Positions 12,913-21,218 of a stretch of 21,266 nucleotides of DNA are shown here, piece by piece. The DNA comes from Clostridiales bacterium (lineage in GTDB: Bacteria; Bacillota; Clostridia; Oscillospirales; Oscillospiraceae), in the NCBI GenBank assembly GCA_019418025.1, contig DYCR01000005.1, positions 1 through 21,266 on the forward strand, read 5' to 3'. Under the pieces are notes generated by a model. The model was given only the letters and a program-made list of their open reading frames with translations, had not been told where the DNA came from and did not search any database. Each line of letters opens with the position of its first letter. Position 1 is the first letter of the stretch. The position numbers were made by a program, and so were the translations under genes.

Positions 12913-13893
12913 TTAGAACATGCCGCGCACACCAAACCATGCCAAAATGCAGGTCAGGACCGTAATGCCGGCAAAGGTAAAGACGATTCTCTGCTCGCTC
13001 CACCCGCACTTTTCAAAGTGGTGATGGATGGGAGCCATCTTAAACAGGCGCTTGCCGTGGGTCAGTTTGAAGTAGCCCACCTGCAAAATGACGGAAAGCG
13101 TCTCGATAATGTAGATCAATCCGATCAGGATCAGCACCAGAGGCATATCCAGTGCAAAGGCCATTGCGCAGACCGCACCGCCAAGGAACAGCGAACCGGT
13201 GTCACCCATGAATACCTTGGCGGGCTTGAAGTTGTAAACCAAAAAGCCTGCCAAGCCACCGACCAGAGCGGCCGGGAACAGGGCCAGAGTAAAACGCTCC
13301 ATGGCCACAGCCGCCGCCGTGAAGAAGATCATCACAGGCAGTGTGACAGAGGTTGCCAGACCGTCGATGCCGTCAGTCAGGTTCACTGCGTTGACGCAGC
13401 CTACCATCACAAACATGGCAAAGAAGATATACACCAGCGGGTGCATGTGCCATGTCACGTTGGCAAAGGGGATGTACAAGGTTGCGGACATGATACCCTC
13501 TTTGTAAAGGATGTACAGAAACAGGGCAGAGACCGCCAATTGCAGGCATGCCTTCTGGATGGAGGTCAGGCCAAGGTTACGCTTATATTTCACCTTGAAA
13601 AAGTCATCCAAGAAGCCGACCAAACCGAAGCACAGGCTCAGCAGCAGCACATACACCGGGGAGTAATCCCCCTTTGCAATGCCGGAAAAGCCGAAAATCA
13701 AACACAAAAATGAAGCCCCGATAAAGGCAAGTCCGCCCATTGTGGGGGTGCCGGCCTTGGAGTTATGCCACGTAGGCCCGTCCTCGCGGATGGCCTGCCC
13801 CGCCTTCAGTGCCCGGAGCATCGGGATCAGGATTTTTCCCAAAATCAAGCTCAGCACAAATGATGCTGCAATCGTAAGTATCAATTTTTCCAC
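12913..13893 (-). CDS. mraY: Phospho-N-acetylmuramoyl-pentapeptide transferase MraY
   Basis: The 326-residue integral membrane enzyme links UDP-MurNAc-pentapeptide to undecaprenyl phosphate, producing lipid I. It has the Mg-binding DDFFK (96-100), NAVNLTDGIDGLA (168-180), NFKPAKVFMGDTGS (221-234) and the HHH motif in APIHHHFE (290-292), all expected for active MraY. The start is GTG at 13893, supported by GGAGG 8 nt upstream. It follows murF by 16 nt. Confidence 0.97.
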   Translation of the reverse strand: MEKLILTIAASFVLSLILGKILIPMLRALKAGQAIREDGPTWHNSKAGTPTMGGLAFIGASFLCLIFGFSGIAKGDYSPVYVLLLSLCFGLVGFLDDFFKVKYKRNLGLTSIQKACLQLAVSALFLYILYKEGIMSATLYIPFANVTWHMHPLVYIFFAMFVMVGCVNAVNLTDGIDGLATSVTLPVMIFFTAAAVAMERFTLALFPAALVGGLAGFLVYNFKPAKVFMGDTGSLFLGGAVCAMAFALDMPLVLILIGLIYIIETLSVILQVGYFKLTHGKRLFKMAPIHHHFEKCGWSEQRIVFTFAGITVLTCILAWFGVRGMF

Positions 13894-13909
13894 GGATCGT
13901 TCCTCCAGT

Positions 13910-15268
13910 TTATATCTCTTCTTCCAAGAATTGCTCTAGCACCAGTTCCATGTGCATCCCTCGGCTGCCCTTGAACAGCAGCACATCGCCGGGACGCGCC
14001 AAACGGTTCAGCGCCTTCAGCAGGCTCTCCTGCTCCTCGTATGCCTGAGCCTTTCCGTCGATCATTCCGCCGGTCACGGCACCCTCCACCATTTTGGAGC
14101 TGTTAGGCCCCAGTGCAAGGAGATAATCGGCCTTTTCCGCGGCGATCCGTCCGATCCGGTAATGCTCAGCCTGTGCATTGACGCCCAGCTCCAGCATTTC
14201 ACCCAGAACGGCGATTTTTCTGCCCTTCTGATTTCCCAGCACCTGCAGCGCCGCATCCATGGATTCAGGCCCTGCGTTATAGCAGTCTTTGATGATACTG
14301 TAATGCTCGGTCTTTAGCATCTCCTGTCTGCCTGCCATGTTCTGAAACCCCGACAGGCTTTGGGCGATTTTTTCCGGAGCAACTCCCAGCTCCAGTCCCA
14401 CTGTAACGGCAGCGAGCGCATCCAAAACAAAATGGTTGCCCTCCACCGGCAGCTTCACCTCAAAGCTTCCCTCCGAGGTTTTAACATCAAAGGAAACCGA
14501 GCCATCGTGCATCCGGACATTCTCGCCCAGTACACTCACCTCAGGATTCATCACGCCAAAGCAGGTGCAGGGTCTCCTCAGCTGATGGACCTTCCACAGC
14601 AGGCGGTCATCGCCGTTCAGGATCACCGGGGCATTGGGGTCCATCCCCTCCAGAATTTCAAGCTTCGCCTGCAGGATGCCCTCCTGTGACCCCAGATGCT
14701 CGATGTGCATGGTGCCGATATTGATGATCATGGCAATATCAGGTCTTGCGATAGAGGAAAGGTAAGCCATCTCCCGGAAGTGGTTCATTCCCATTTCCAG
14801 AACAGCCACCTGCGTATCCTCCGGCATGGCCAGGATCGCCATGGGCATGCCGATATCGTTGTTGTGGTTTACCGGAGTCTTTCCGGTGACAAAGGTCGTC
14901 TCCAAAACAGAGGCAACCATCTCCTTTGTGGTGGATTTGCCCACGGAGCCTGTGATGCCCACCACCTTCATGCCAATGCGGTTCCGCTCGCCCCGGGCAA
15001 TATCTCCCAGAGCGATGCGCGTATCCTTTACCACGATGGCCGGATAATCACCGTCGCACCGCTCGCACAGGACTGCTGCGGCATGATGCTCAAATGCATT
15101 ATGGATAAAATCATGCCCGTCCCGGGTGCCCTTTAAGGCAACGAACAGCTCGCCGCCGTTCATGCTTCTGGTGTCATTTGTGGCCCCCAGAAATGCTACA
15201 TCCTTGTACTTGGGGTCGATGTGACCGCCGCACCACGCAGCAGCCTGCTCCAATGTGATTTTGCCCAT
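13910..15268 (-). CDS. murF: UDP-N-acetylmuramoyl-tripeptide--D-alanyl-D-alanine ligase MurF
   Basis: The 452-residue Mur ligase adds D-Ala-D-Ala to UDP-MurNAc-tripeptide in the cytosol. The P-loop GITGSVGKSTTK (104-115) has the Ser/Val variant typical of MurF (MurE has TNGKT). NHNNDIGMP and EMGMNHFREM follow, also MurF-typical, and the C-terminal domain has YNAGPESM. The ATG is preceded by GAGGAG and lies one base after the murE stop, so the two ligases are tightly coupled. A Ddl ligase supplying the dipeptide is not in the window. Confidence 0.96.
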   Translation of the reverse strand: MGKITLEQAAAWCGGHIDPKYKDVAFLGATNDTRSMNGGELFVALKGTRDGHDFIHNAFEHHAAAVLCERCDGDYPAIVVKDTRIALGDIARGERNRIGMKVVGITGSVGKSTTKEMVASVLETTFVTGKTPVNHNNDIGMPMAILAMPEDTQVAVLEMGMNHFREMAYLSSIARPDIAMIINIGTMHIEHLGSQEGILQAKLEILEGMDPNAPVILNGDDRLLWKVHQLRRPCTCFGVMNPEVSVLGENVRMHDGSVSFDVKTSEGSFEVKLPVEGNHFVLDALAAVTVGLELGVAPEKIAQSLSGFQNMAGRQEMLKTEHYSIIKDCYNAGPESMDAALQVLGNQKGRKIAVLGEMLELGVNAQAEHYRIGRIAAEKADYLLALGPNSSKMVEGAVTGGMIDGKAQAYEEQESLLKALNRLARPGDVLLFKGSRGMHMELVLEQFLEEEI

Positions 15269-15269
15269 C

Positions 15270-16721
15270 TTATCTCCTCATTTCCATCAGGTGTGCAGCC
15301 ACTTCTTCCCGCTCATCCAGATGATGCTTGACGCCGCAGATCTCCTGATATGTTTCATGGCCCTTGCCTGCCAGCACAATGATATCATCTGCTTTCGCAA
15401 GATCCATGGCATGGCGGATGGCCTGACGGCGGTCAACGACCACTTCGTAGGCGCCGCCTGATTCCTTTGCACCGGGGACAATATCTGCAATGATCGCCTC
15501 CGGGTCCTCGGTCCGAGGATTATCCGAGGTGATGATCGAAAGATCTGCAAGCTCGGTGCCGATCCTGCCCATGATGGGCCGCTTGATCGGGTCCCGGTCG
15601 CCGCCGCAGCCAAACACTGCGATGACCCTGCCTTTGCAGAAGCCCCTCACCGCGCTCAGCACGTTTTCCAGACCGTCCGGCGTGTGAGCATAGTCCACCA
15701 AGACCGTGTAATCCGTCCCCGGTGTGGGCACGACCTCTACCCGACCCTTGACCCCCGGTGCGTCTGCCAGTGCATGGGCCGCATCCTTTAATGAAACACC
15801 CAGACTGACCGCCAAGCCCAGAACCGTCAGGGCATTATATACCGTAAATCTGCCGGGGATGCCCAAGGTAACGAAAACCCGCTCCCCATTCATCACTGCG
15901 TCAAAGGATACGCCGTCTGCTTTCAGACTGATATTCTCGGCCTTCAGATCGCCGGAGCCGGCAACGGAAGTCGTCAGCACATCGCAGGCAGCCGCCTGAA
16001 GCATCTGTCCGGCATAGGCATCATCCGCATTGATCACCCCTTTGTCACAGCGGCGGAACAGCTCTGCCTTGGTCTGGCAGTAATGCTCCATGGTCTTGTG
16101 AAAATCCAGATGATCCTCCGTCAGATTGGTAAAGGCAGCAGCTGCAAAGCGTACCCCGCCTACACGCTCCAGTGCAATAGCATGGGAGGACACTTCCATG
16201 ACCACATGGGTGCATCCTGCCTCACGCATCTGGGCAAACAGCCCCTGAAGCTCCAAGCTTTCCGGAGTGGTCCGTTCCGTTGGGATCACAAGCTCGCCGA
16301 CCATGTTGGCCATCGTCCCCACAAGTCCCACCTTTGCGCCGATCGTACGCTCTAAAACGTGCTTGAGCAGCAGCGTAGCCGAGGTTTTTCCATTGGTGCC
16401 GGTGATGCCCACAATGTGCATGGAATCTGCGGGTCTGCCGTAAAAATTGCAGCCGATCAGCGCCAGTGCCAGCCGATCCGACTCCACCAGTACATACGGC
16501 ACCTCCTGCTCCGGCTTTTTCGCCGTCACGATCACGCAGGCCCCCTTTTCCATAGCCATGGGGATAAAGCGGTTTCCATCGGAGGAAAAGCCCGACACCG
16601 CCACAAACAGGCTGTTTTTCGTTACCTTTCGAGAGTCATAAGCCACTGCCTCGATCTGCATATCCATATTGGCATTGGATTCGAGGATGGAAACATTCTG
16701 CAATAATTCTTTCAGCTGCAT
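15270..16721 (-). CDS. murE: UDP-MurNAc-L-Ala-D-Glu--meso-diaminopimelate ligase MurE
   Basis: The 483-residue ligase adds the third stem-peptide residue. The ATP loop GITGTNGKTS (105-114), MEVSSHAI (175-182), the carbamylated-lysine region TKAELF (K218) and the specificity motif DNPRTEDP (400-407) are clear. DNPR indicates meso-diaminopimelate rather than lysine, so the cell wall should be DAP-type. AAAGGAG lies 6 nt before the ATG. It follows the PBP gene by 20 nt. Confidence 0.97.
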   Translation of the reverse strand: MQLKELLQNVSILESNANMDMQIEAVAYDSRKVTKNSLFVAVSGFSSDGNRFIPMAMEKGACVIVTAKKPEQEVPYVLVESDRLALALIGCNFYGRPADSMHIVGITGTNGKTSATLLLKHVLERTIGAKVGLVGTMANMVGELVIPTERTTPESLELQGLFAQMREAGCTHVVMEVSSHAIALERVGGVRFAAAAFTNLTEDHLDFHKTMEHYCQTKAELFRRCDKGVINADDAYAGQMLQAAACDVLTTSVAGSGDLKAENISLKADGVSFDAVMNGERVFVTLGIPGRFTVYNALTVLGLAVSLGVSLKDAAHALADAPGVKGRVEVVPTPGTDYTVLVDYAHTPDGLENVLSAVRGFCKGRVIAVFGCGGDRDPIKRPIMGRIGTELADLSIITSDNPRTEDPEAIIADIVPGAKESGGAYEVVVDRRQAIRHAMDLAKADDIIVLAGKGHETYQEICGVKHHLDEREEVAAHLMEMRR

Positions 16722-16741
16722 CGTATTCTCCTTTGAAGGTG

Positions 16742-19081
16742 CTAATCATGCGCACCCGGGTCTGTAAATTGAATTTTTATGGTGCTGCCCCGAGGCAGCC
16801 GGGTATCCGCCGCAGGCTCCTGTGTCAGCACCTGCAGGGGCAGGGTCAGATCGGGGTTGCCGCCGGGCATCAGGTAGAGTCCGGCACTTTTTGCTGCCGC
16901 TGCCACCTGCTCCACGTTCATCCCCCGAAAATCAGGGACGGTCACCATCTCATCCGGCGGCTCCTGCCCCAGATAGAGGATGATCTGGCTGCCGCCGGGA
17001 ACCTGATTCCCTGCCGCCGGCAGCTGACCCGTCACGGTTTCCTCCGTGCCGACCATCACCGCCTCCAGTGTCCCGTCCTTCAGTCGCTGCTGCGCCTCCT
17101 TGCCCGTCATGCCGGAAAGGTCCGGCACCTCCACAAGCTTCCCGGATGGGTCAGTCAGTTCGTAGACCCGTTCCACCTGCAAATAGGGCAGGATATCCCC
17201 CAGCACCGCGCCGACGGTCGGTGCCGCCATCACGCCGCCGGAGATATAGATCCCCGTCTCACGGGAGGGTGTGTCCAGCGCTACTAATATAATATACCTC
17301 GGATTGTCCATTGGCGCAATCCCCACAAATGAAACGATTTTATCCTGAACTCTCTGTCCATTCTCATCGAAAACGTCAATTTTTTCACTGGTTCCGGTCT
17401 TTCCGCCCACTCTATACCCCAAAACTGTTGCATTTTTGGCAGTTCCTTCCGTCACGACCGACTCGATCATTTCCCGCATGGTGGCAGAAGTTTCCTCGGA
17501 AATGACCTGCCGCAGCACCGTCGGCTCCTGCTTCAGCAGCGTATTCCCCCCGTCATCCACTACCTCCGAGACGATGTACGGCTCCATCAGATAACCCCCG
17601 TTGACCACAGCCGCAATGGCTCGGACCAGCTGCAGCGGCGTCAGCTTGAAGGTCTGACCGAAGGAGCCGGAGGTCAGCGAGGATGTGCCCCACTTGTCCG
17701 TATCCGTCACAAGCTCCTTGCTGAAAAACACGCCGCTGCTCTCTCCTGCAAGATCGATCCCCGTTTTCTCCAAGATCCCGAAGTTCTTAACGTACTCATA
17801 AAACCGCTCGCCTCCCAGCTTCAGGCCGATATGGGCAAAAGCCAGATTGCAGGAATTTTGCAGGGCCTGCGCCGTGGTCTGGGAGCCGTGTCCCTTAGAC
17901 CGCCAGCAGTGCAGCAGCTGAGAACGCCCCGGGATCTGCTCAGAGCCGGAGCAGGAAAATCTTGTATTCAGATCCACGGCACCGCAGTCTATCGCCGCCG
18001 CCAAGGTAATGGTCTTAAAGGTAGATCCGGGCTCGTACCCGTCAGACAGGCATCGGTTCCGCCACTGCTTCAGGCGGGCGTCCACCAGATGCTGACGGTA
18101 TTCCGCTTTCCCCTGAAGGAATTCCTCTGAATCCTGAGGGTGCTGCAAATAAGACAGCCGCAGCTGTTCCACCTCCCGGGCCAGCTTTGGGTCCCCGATC
18201 TCCAGATAATTGTTCGGGTCATATCCCCCCAGTGTTGCCATTGCCACGATTTCTCCGGTATTGACATCCATCACCATGCCAAATGCACCGTTCTGCACAT
18301 CATACCGATCGATGGCCTGCTGCATCTGGCTTTCCAGACACGCCTGCACCGTCATGTCCAGAGTCGTCACGACACTGGCACCGGTTTGTCCTGTCAAATA
18401 CCGCTCAATGCTGTATGGCATATCCATTTCGTTGTTGCCCTTGGTGGTCACCACTCTGCCCGCTTCTCCGGACAAATAGCGGTCATAGCTTGCCTCGATC
18501 CCCTCAGCCCCCTCGTTGGAGGCATTGGTGAATCCGATCACCTGAGATGCCAGCTGATGGTAAGGATAATATCGCTGGGTGTTCGGCTCCAGATGGATAC
18601 CGCAGATCCCCGATTCGTTGATATAGCTGCGCACCTCGGAGGCCAGCTCCTCATCGATCCGATCCTCCACCAGATGGTAGCGCAGGGATCGATCCTTTGC
18701 CAGCTTCAGGATCTTTTCCGGCGGCACATCCAGTATTTCCCCCAGAGATCGGGCCATCGATTCTACATCCGCCCCGGTCTGGTACAGCTCTCTGGGGTCT
18801 ATGTACACATTCTCCACCGTCTTTGACGATGCAAGGATATTCATGTTCCGATCATAGATCTCTCCACGCTCCGGGGTGATCGAGGTGGATCTTGACTGGT
18901 TGTTCAGCGCCAGTGCCGAATAGGTATCGTAATGGACCACCATCAGCGAATACAGCTGCACAGCAACAGGTAAAAAAGCCACCGCCCCGAGCATCGCCAT
19001 GATGAGCTTCATCCGGCGCTGCTGTCCGGAATCGGCCCGGATGCGGCGGTAATTATATTTTTTGACTGGCTTGATACGCAT
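16742..19081 (-). CDS. Class B penicillin-binding protein (SpoVD/PBP2x/FtsI-like) with two PASTA domains
   Basis: The 779-residue transpeptidase has an N-terminal basic tail, one membrane anchor (about 25-48), a dimerisation/pedestal domain (from about 66, RGEIYDRN) and the transpeptidase domain. Catalytic motifs are SxxK as S353-TF-K356 in YEPGSTFK, SxN as S410-C-N412, and KTG at 561-563. Two C-terminal PASTA repeats follow (about 649-706 and 712-773, starting VPDLSGMTG and VPDFRGMN). A charged, helix-prone insertion (about 297-338) precedes the SxxK motif. It crosslinks septal peptidoglycan together with FtsW. The position after the ftsL-like gene fits FtsI/PBP2x; two PASTA repeats exceed the single one of B. 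subtilis SpoVD. The ribosome site GGAGGG lies about 12 nt from the ATG, longer than usual, with a small hairpin just upstream of it. Confidence 0.94.
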   Translation of the reverse strand: MRIKPVKKYNYRRIRADSGQQRRMKLIMAMLGAVAFLPVAVQLYSLMVVHYDTYSALALNNQSRSTSITPERGEIYDRNMNILASSKTVENVYIDPRELYQTGADVESMARSLGEILDVPPEKILKLAKDRSLRYHLVEDRIDEELASEVRSYINESGICGIHLEPNTQRYYPYHQLASQVIGFTNASNEGAEGIEASYDRYLSGEAGRVVTTKGNNEMDMPYSIERYLTGQTGASVVTTLDMTVQACLESQMQQAIDRYDVQNGAFGMVMDVNTGEIVAMATLGGYDPNNYLEIGDPKLAREVEQLRLSYLQHPQDSEEFLQGKAEYRQHLVDARLKQWRNRCLSDGYEPGSTFKTITLAAAIDCGAVDLNTRFSCSGSEQIPGRSQLLHCWRSKGHGSQTTAQALQNSCNLAFAHIGLKLGGERFYEYVKNFGILEKTGIDLAGESSGVFFSKELVTDTDKWGTSSLTSGSFGQTFKLTPLQLVRAIAAVVNGGYLMEPYIVSEVVDDGGNTLLKQEPTVLRQVISEETSATMREMIESVVTEGTAKNATVLGYRVGGKTGTSEKIDVFDENGQRVQDKIVSFVGIAPMDNPRYIILVALDTPSRETGIYISGGVMAAPTVGAVLGDILPYLQVERVYELTDPSGKLVEVPDLSGMTGKEAQQRLKDGTLEAVMVGTEETVTGQLPAAGNQVPGGSQIILYLGQEPPDEMVTVPDFRGMNVEQVAAAAKSAGLYLMPGGNPDLTLPLQVLTQEPAADTRLPRGSTIKIQFTDPGAHD

Positions 19082-19099
19082 AATAAATACCGGCCCTCC

Positions 19100-19117
19100 C
19101 TATGACAATAGTCATAG
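19100..19117. repeat. Small hairpin between ftsL and the PBP gene
   Basis: CTATGAC (19100-19106) and GTCATAG (19111-19117) are perfect 7-bp arms with an AATA loop. It lies in the 103-bp ftsL-PBP gap, immediately upstream of the GGAGGG ribosome site. No T-run follows. The rest of the gap shows nothing recognisable. Confidence 0.5.
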
Positions 19118-19184
19118 ATGGGCAGCAAGCAAACCTTACCGCCCATCACAGCTTCTGTCATATACTATTGACCGGAGTCTCCCG

Positions 19185-19652
19185 TTATGCAAACAGCTCC
19201 TTCAAATCTGCAACAAAACTTTCCCACCAGCCGGGCTCTTCCTCCACAGCCGGAACTTCCACCTTTACGGTGATACGCTCGGCCTCCTCTCGAGGAACCA
19301 TTCCCATACTGGCAGCGGCAGTTCTGACCGCCTCCAAATCATAGCTTTGGTCGTATTCTGCCTGCAAATTTGCGTGTTCCTGCTCCAGCAGGGTGATTTT
19401 CTGCTGAGTCCTGACAATTTCCCGATTAATGTCGGATACCTGAAAAATGCTGACAAACATCAGCACCGTCAGCACCAGTGCAACCGCCGTACCGATGACC
19501 GCAATCGAATCAAAGGGGATCACGATCCTCTGGACCGGGGCCTGCTTTCTTTTGACCTTGGGCTGCGGCTTCACCGGCTGGCGCACCAGAACCTTTGCAG
19601 CCGAACCCTCGGCATAGTAACGAACATATTGAATTTCTGGCTTTTGTACCAT
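19185..19652 (-). CDS. ftsL: FtsL-like septum formation protein
   Basis: The 155-residue bitopic protein has a basic cytoplasmic N-terminus (about 1-46), one transmembrane helix (about 47-70: FDSIAVIGTAVALVLTVLMF) and a coiled coil (about 72-104: INREIVRTQQKITLLEQEHANLQ). Next comes YDLEAVRTAAASMGMVP, the segment that follows the coiled coil in FtsL/DivIC-type proteins. The tail is acidic and ends in an amphipathic stretch with two tryptophans (GWWESFVADLKELFA), longer than classical FtsL. Sequence identity in this family is low, so the call rests on topology and on its place between rsmH and the PBP gene. It would form the FtsQLB-type complex with DivIB. AAGGTG lies 7 nt before the ATG. Confidence 0.8.
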   Translation of the reverse strand: MVQKPEIQYVRYYAEGSAAKVLVRQPVKPQPKVKRKQAPVQRIVIPFDSIAVIGTAVALVLTVLMFVSIFQVSDINREIVRTQQKITLLEQEHANLQAEYDQSYDLEAVRTAAASMGMVPREEAERITVKVEVPAVEEEPGWWESFVADLKELFA

Positions 19653-19672
19653 CCGGATTCACCTTCTTTCCA

Positions 19673-20608
19673 TTAAAGCTTTTCACAAACACGCAGCTTT
19701 GCACTGCGCGCTCTCGGGTTTCGCTGAAGCTCCTCGTCGCCGGACACGATCGGCTTGCGGCTGACAAGCTTCACCTTCGGCTTGTTTCCGCAGACACATA
19801 CCGGAAATTCCGGCGGACAGGTGCAGCCCTTGGCCGCTGCGGCCATGCCGTTTTTCACGATCCGATCCTCCAGTGAGTGGAAGGTGATGATCGCCAGTCT
19901 GCCGCCCTTGTTCAGCTTCGGGACGGCGACCTCCATCACTCTGCCCACCGCACCCAGCTCATCGTTGACTGCGATCCGAATGGCCTGAAAGCTCCGCTTT
20001 GCAGGGTGCTGCTTTTCCCGCAGCGCCTGCGGCGGCATTGCCGAGCGGATCACGTCCACAAGCTCCAGTGTCGTTTCAATATTTTTCTCACTTCTCCGGC
20101 GTTCGATCGCATTTGCGATCTGGGGCGCATAGCGCTCCTCGCCGTATTCATATAAAATCCTGCGCAGCTCTTCCTTCGGCCATGTGTTGACCACGTCATA
20201 GGCACTCAGGCTGTCCTGCGCGTTCATGCGCATATCAAGCGGTGCATCTGCCATATAGGAAAACCCACGCTCTGCCTCGTCCAGCTGAGGACTGGAGACA
20301 CCCAGATCCAGTAAGATCCCGTCCACGCCTTCGATGCCCAGCTCCTCCAGGACCTGATCGATCCGGCTGAAGTTGGAATGGACAAGGGTCACCCGGTCTG
20401 CATAGGGCGCCAGCCGCTCCCCGGCGGCCTTCAGAGCCTTAGGATCTCGGTCGATGCCGATCAGGCGGCCGGTGGTCAGCCGCTTAGCGATCTGGCAGGA
20501 ATGACCTGCACCGCCGAGGGTGCCGTCTACATAAATGCCGTCAGGCTTGATATTCAGCCCTTGGATGCACTCATCCAACAGCACAGAGATATGATGAAAT
20601 TCCGTCAC
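19673..20608 (-). CDS. rsmH: 16S rRNA (cytosine-1402-N4)-methyltransferase RsmH (MraW)
   Basis: The 311-residue SAM-dependent enzyme methylates N4 of C1402 in the 16S rRNA decoding centre. The N-terminus HHISVLLDECIQGL, SAM loop DGTLGGAGHS (28-37), DRDPKAL, and LLDLGVSSPQLDEAERGFSY are hallmark MraW motifs. The C-terminal part has AITFHSLEDRIVK followed by a cysteine-bearing segment (CTCPPEFPVCVCG) and AKLRVCE. The start is GTG, overlapping the mraZ TGA as GTGA, with GGAGG 10 nt upstream. It is the second gene of the division cluster, as in most bacteria. Confidence 0.97.
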   Translation of the reverse strand: MTEFHHISVLLDECIQGLNIKPDGIYVDGTLGGAGHSCQIAKRLTTGRLIGIDRDPKALKAAGERLAPYADRVTLVHSNFSRIDQVLEELGIEGVDGILLDLGVSSPQLDEAERGFSYMADAPLDMRMNAQDSLSAYDVVNTWPKEELRRILYEYGEERYAPQIANAIERRRSEKNIETTLELVDVIRSAMPPQALREKQHPAKRSFQAIRIAVNDELGAVGRVMEVAVPKLNKGGRLAIITFHSLEDRIVKNGMAAAAKGCTCPPEFPVCVCGNKPKVKLVSRKPIVSGDEELQRNPRARSAKLRVCEKL

Positions 20609-21033
20609 AGGCCAATCGCCTCCAGAGATGCAAGTAGTTTTTCAGGGGTCAGCGCCTCGGCTTCAAAGGCCGCGTAGCTGTCAGCATCCCAGATCTCCGC
20701 CTGACCGGCCCGCCCGACGATCACCACATCCCGGCTGATACCGGCATATTCCATCAGGGATTGGGTCAGTGTAAAGCGATACTGTTTATCCGGAACGCAT
20801 TCACAGGCAAAAATAAAGAGCAGGCTGGTGGCGCCGGCTTTTTGTGCAAGGGGCAGTTCGTCGTATTTATCACAGACCTTTTGCCAACCCTCCGCCGTGT
20901 AGACCGTGAGGCACTTATGACCGCAGTTGACGCCGATGGTTACATAGAACGTCTGCCCCACATCGCTTCTGAGCTTAGCAGGAACAAACAAACGATTCTT
21001 ATCGTCCAGCTTTGCAGGGTACTTGCCGATCAT
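20605..21033 (-). CDS. mraZ: Transcriptional regulator MraZ
   Basis: The 142-residue protein has two AbrB-like half domains, each with the DxK(G)R motif region: the first reads LDDKNRLFVPAKLR (9-22), the second lies around 79-92 (CVPDKQYRFTLTQSLM). MraZ assembles into ring-shaped oligomers that bind tandem repeats in its own promoter and regulate the cluster. Directly upstream here are TGGAG repeats about 10 bp apart, just downstream of a sigma-A promoter. The ribosome site GGAGG is part of the last repeat. The gene overlaps rsmH by 4 bp. Confidence 0.95.
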   Translation of the reverse strand: MIGKYPAKLDDKNRLFVPAKLRSDVGQTFYVTIGVNCGHKCLTVYTAEGWQKVCDKYDELPLAQKAGATSLLFIFACECVPDKQYRFTLTQSLMEYAGISRDVVIVGRAGQAEIWDADSYAAFEAEALTPEKLLASLEAIGL

Positions 21034-21042
21034 TTACCTCAC

Positions 21043-21083
21043 CTCCACTCCATATCACTCCATTTTGCTCCATTTTCACTCCA
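21043..21083 (-). promoter_or_regulatory. MraZ-box array (tandem TGGAG repeats)
   Basis: Five TGGAG copies occur on the minus strand (plus positions 21079-21083, 21068-21072, 21058-21062, 21048-21052, 21043-21047). The first four are 10-11 bp apart, one per helical turn. The last directly abuts the fourth and doubles as the mraZ Shine-Dalgarno sequence. E. coli MraZ is known to bind TGGGN repeats with 5-nt spacers in its own promoter, so this is the likely autoregulatory operator. Confidence 0.75.
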
Positions 21084-21088
21084 CAGAC

Positions 21089-21117
21089 AGTATAACCCGA
21101 TATTGCGGAAAAATCAA
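21089..21117 (-). promoter_or_regulatory. Promoter of the mraZ-led division/cell-wall cluster
   Basis: On the minus strand TTGATT (plus 21112-21117), a 17-nt spacer and TATACT (21089-21094) form a sigma-A promoter. The start point would be near 21082, at the edge of the first TGGAG repeat, leaving a leader of about 50 nt. MraZ bound to the repeats would sit on the start site and initially transcribed region. Confidence 0.7.
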
Positions 21118-21129
21118 CGATAAATTTGA

Positions 21130-21151
21130 TAAAAAATGAAGTTTTCCCCAT
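21130..21151 (-). terminator. Weak terminator-like hairpin upstream of the mraZ promoter
   Basis: On the minus strand ATGGGG pairs with CTTCAT (two G-U pairs) around an AAAA loop and is followed by six T. It could end transcription from a gene to the right of the window. The stem is short, so this is tentative. Confidence 0.3.
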
Positions 21152-21218
21152 ATTTCTCAGTGGTTTCTCTGAATTTTAGAACATTCGTTTGACGAATTAT
21201 GAAGAAAAGAAACGTAAT

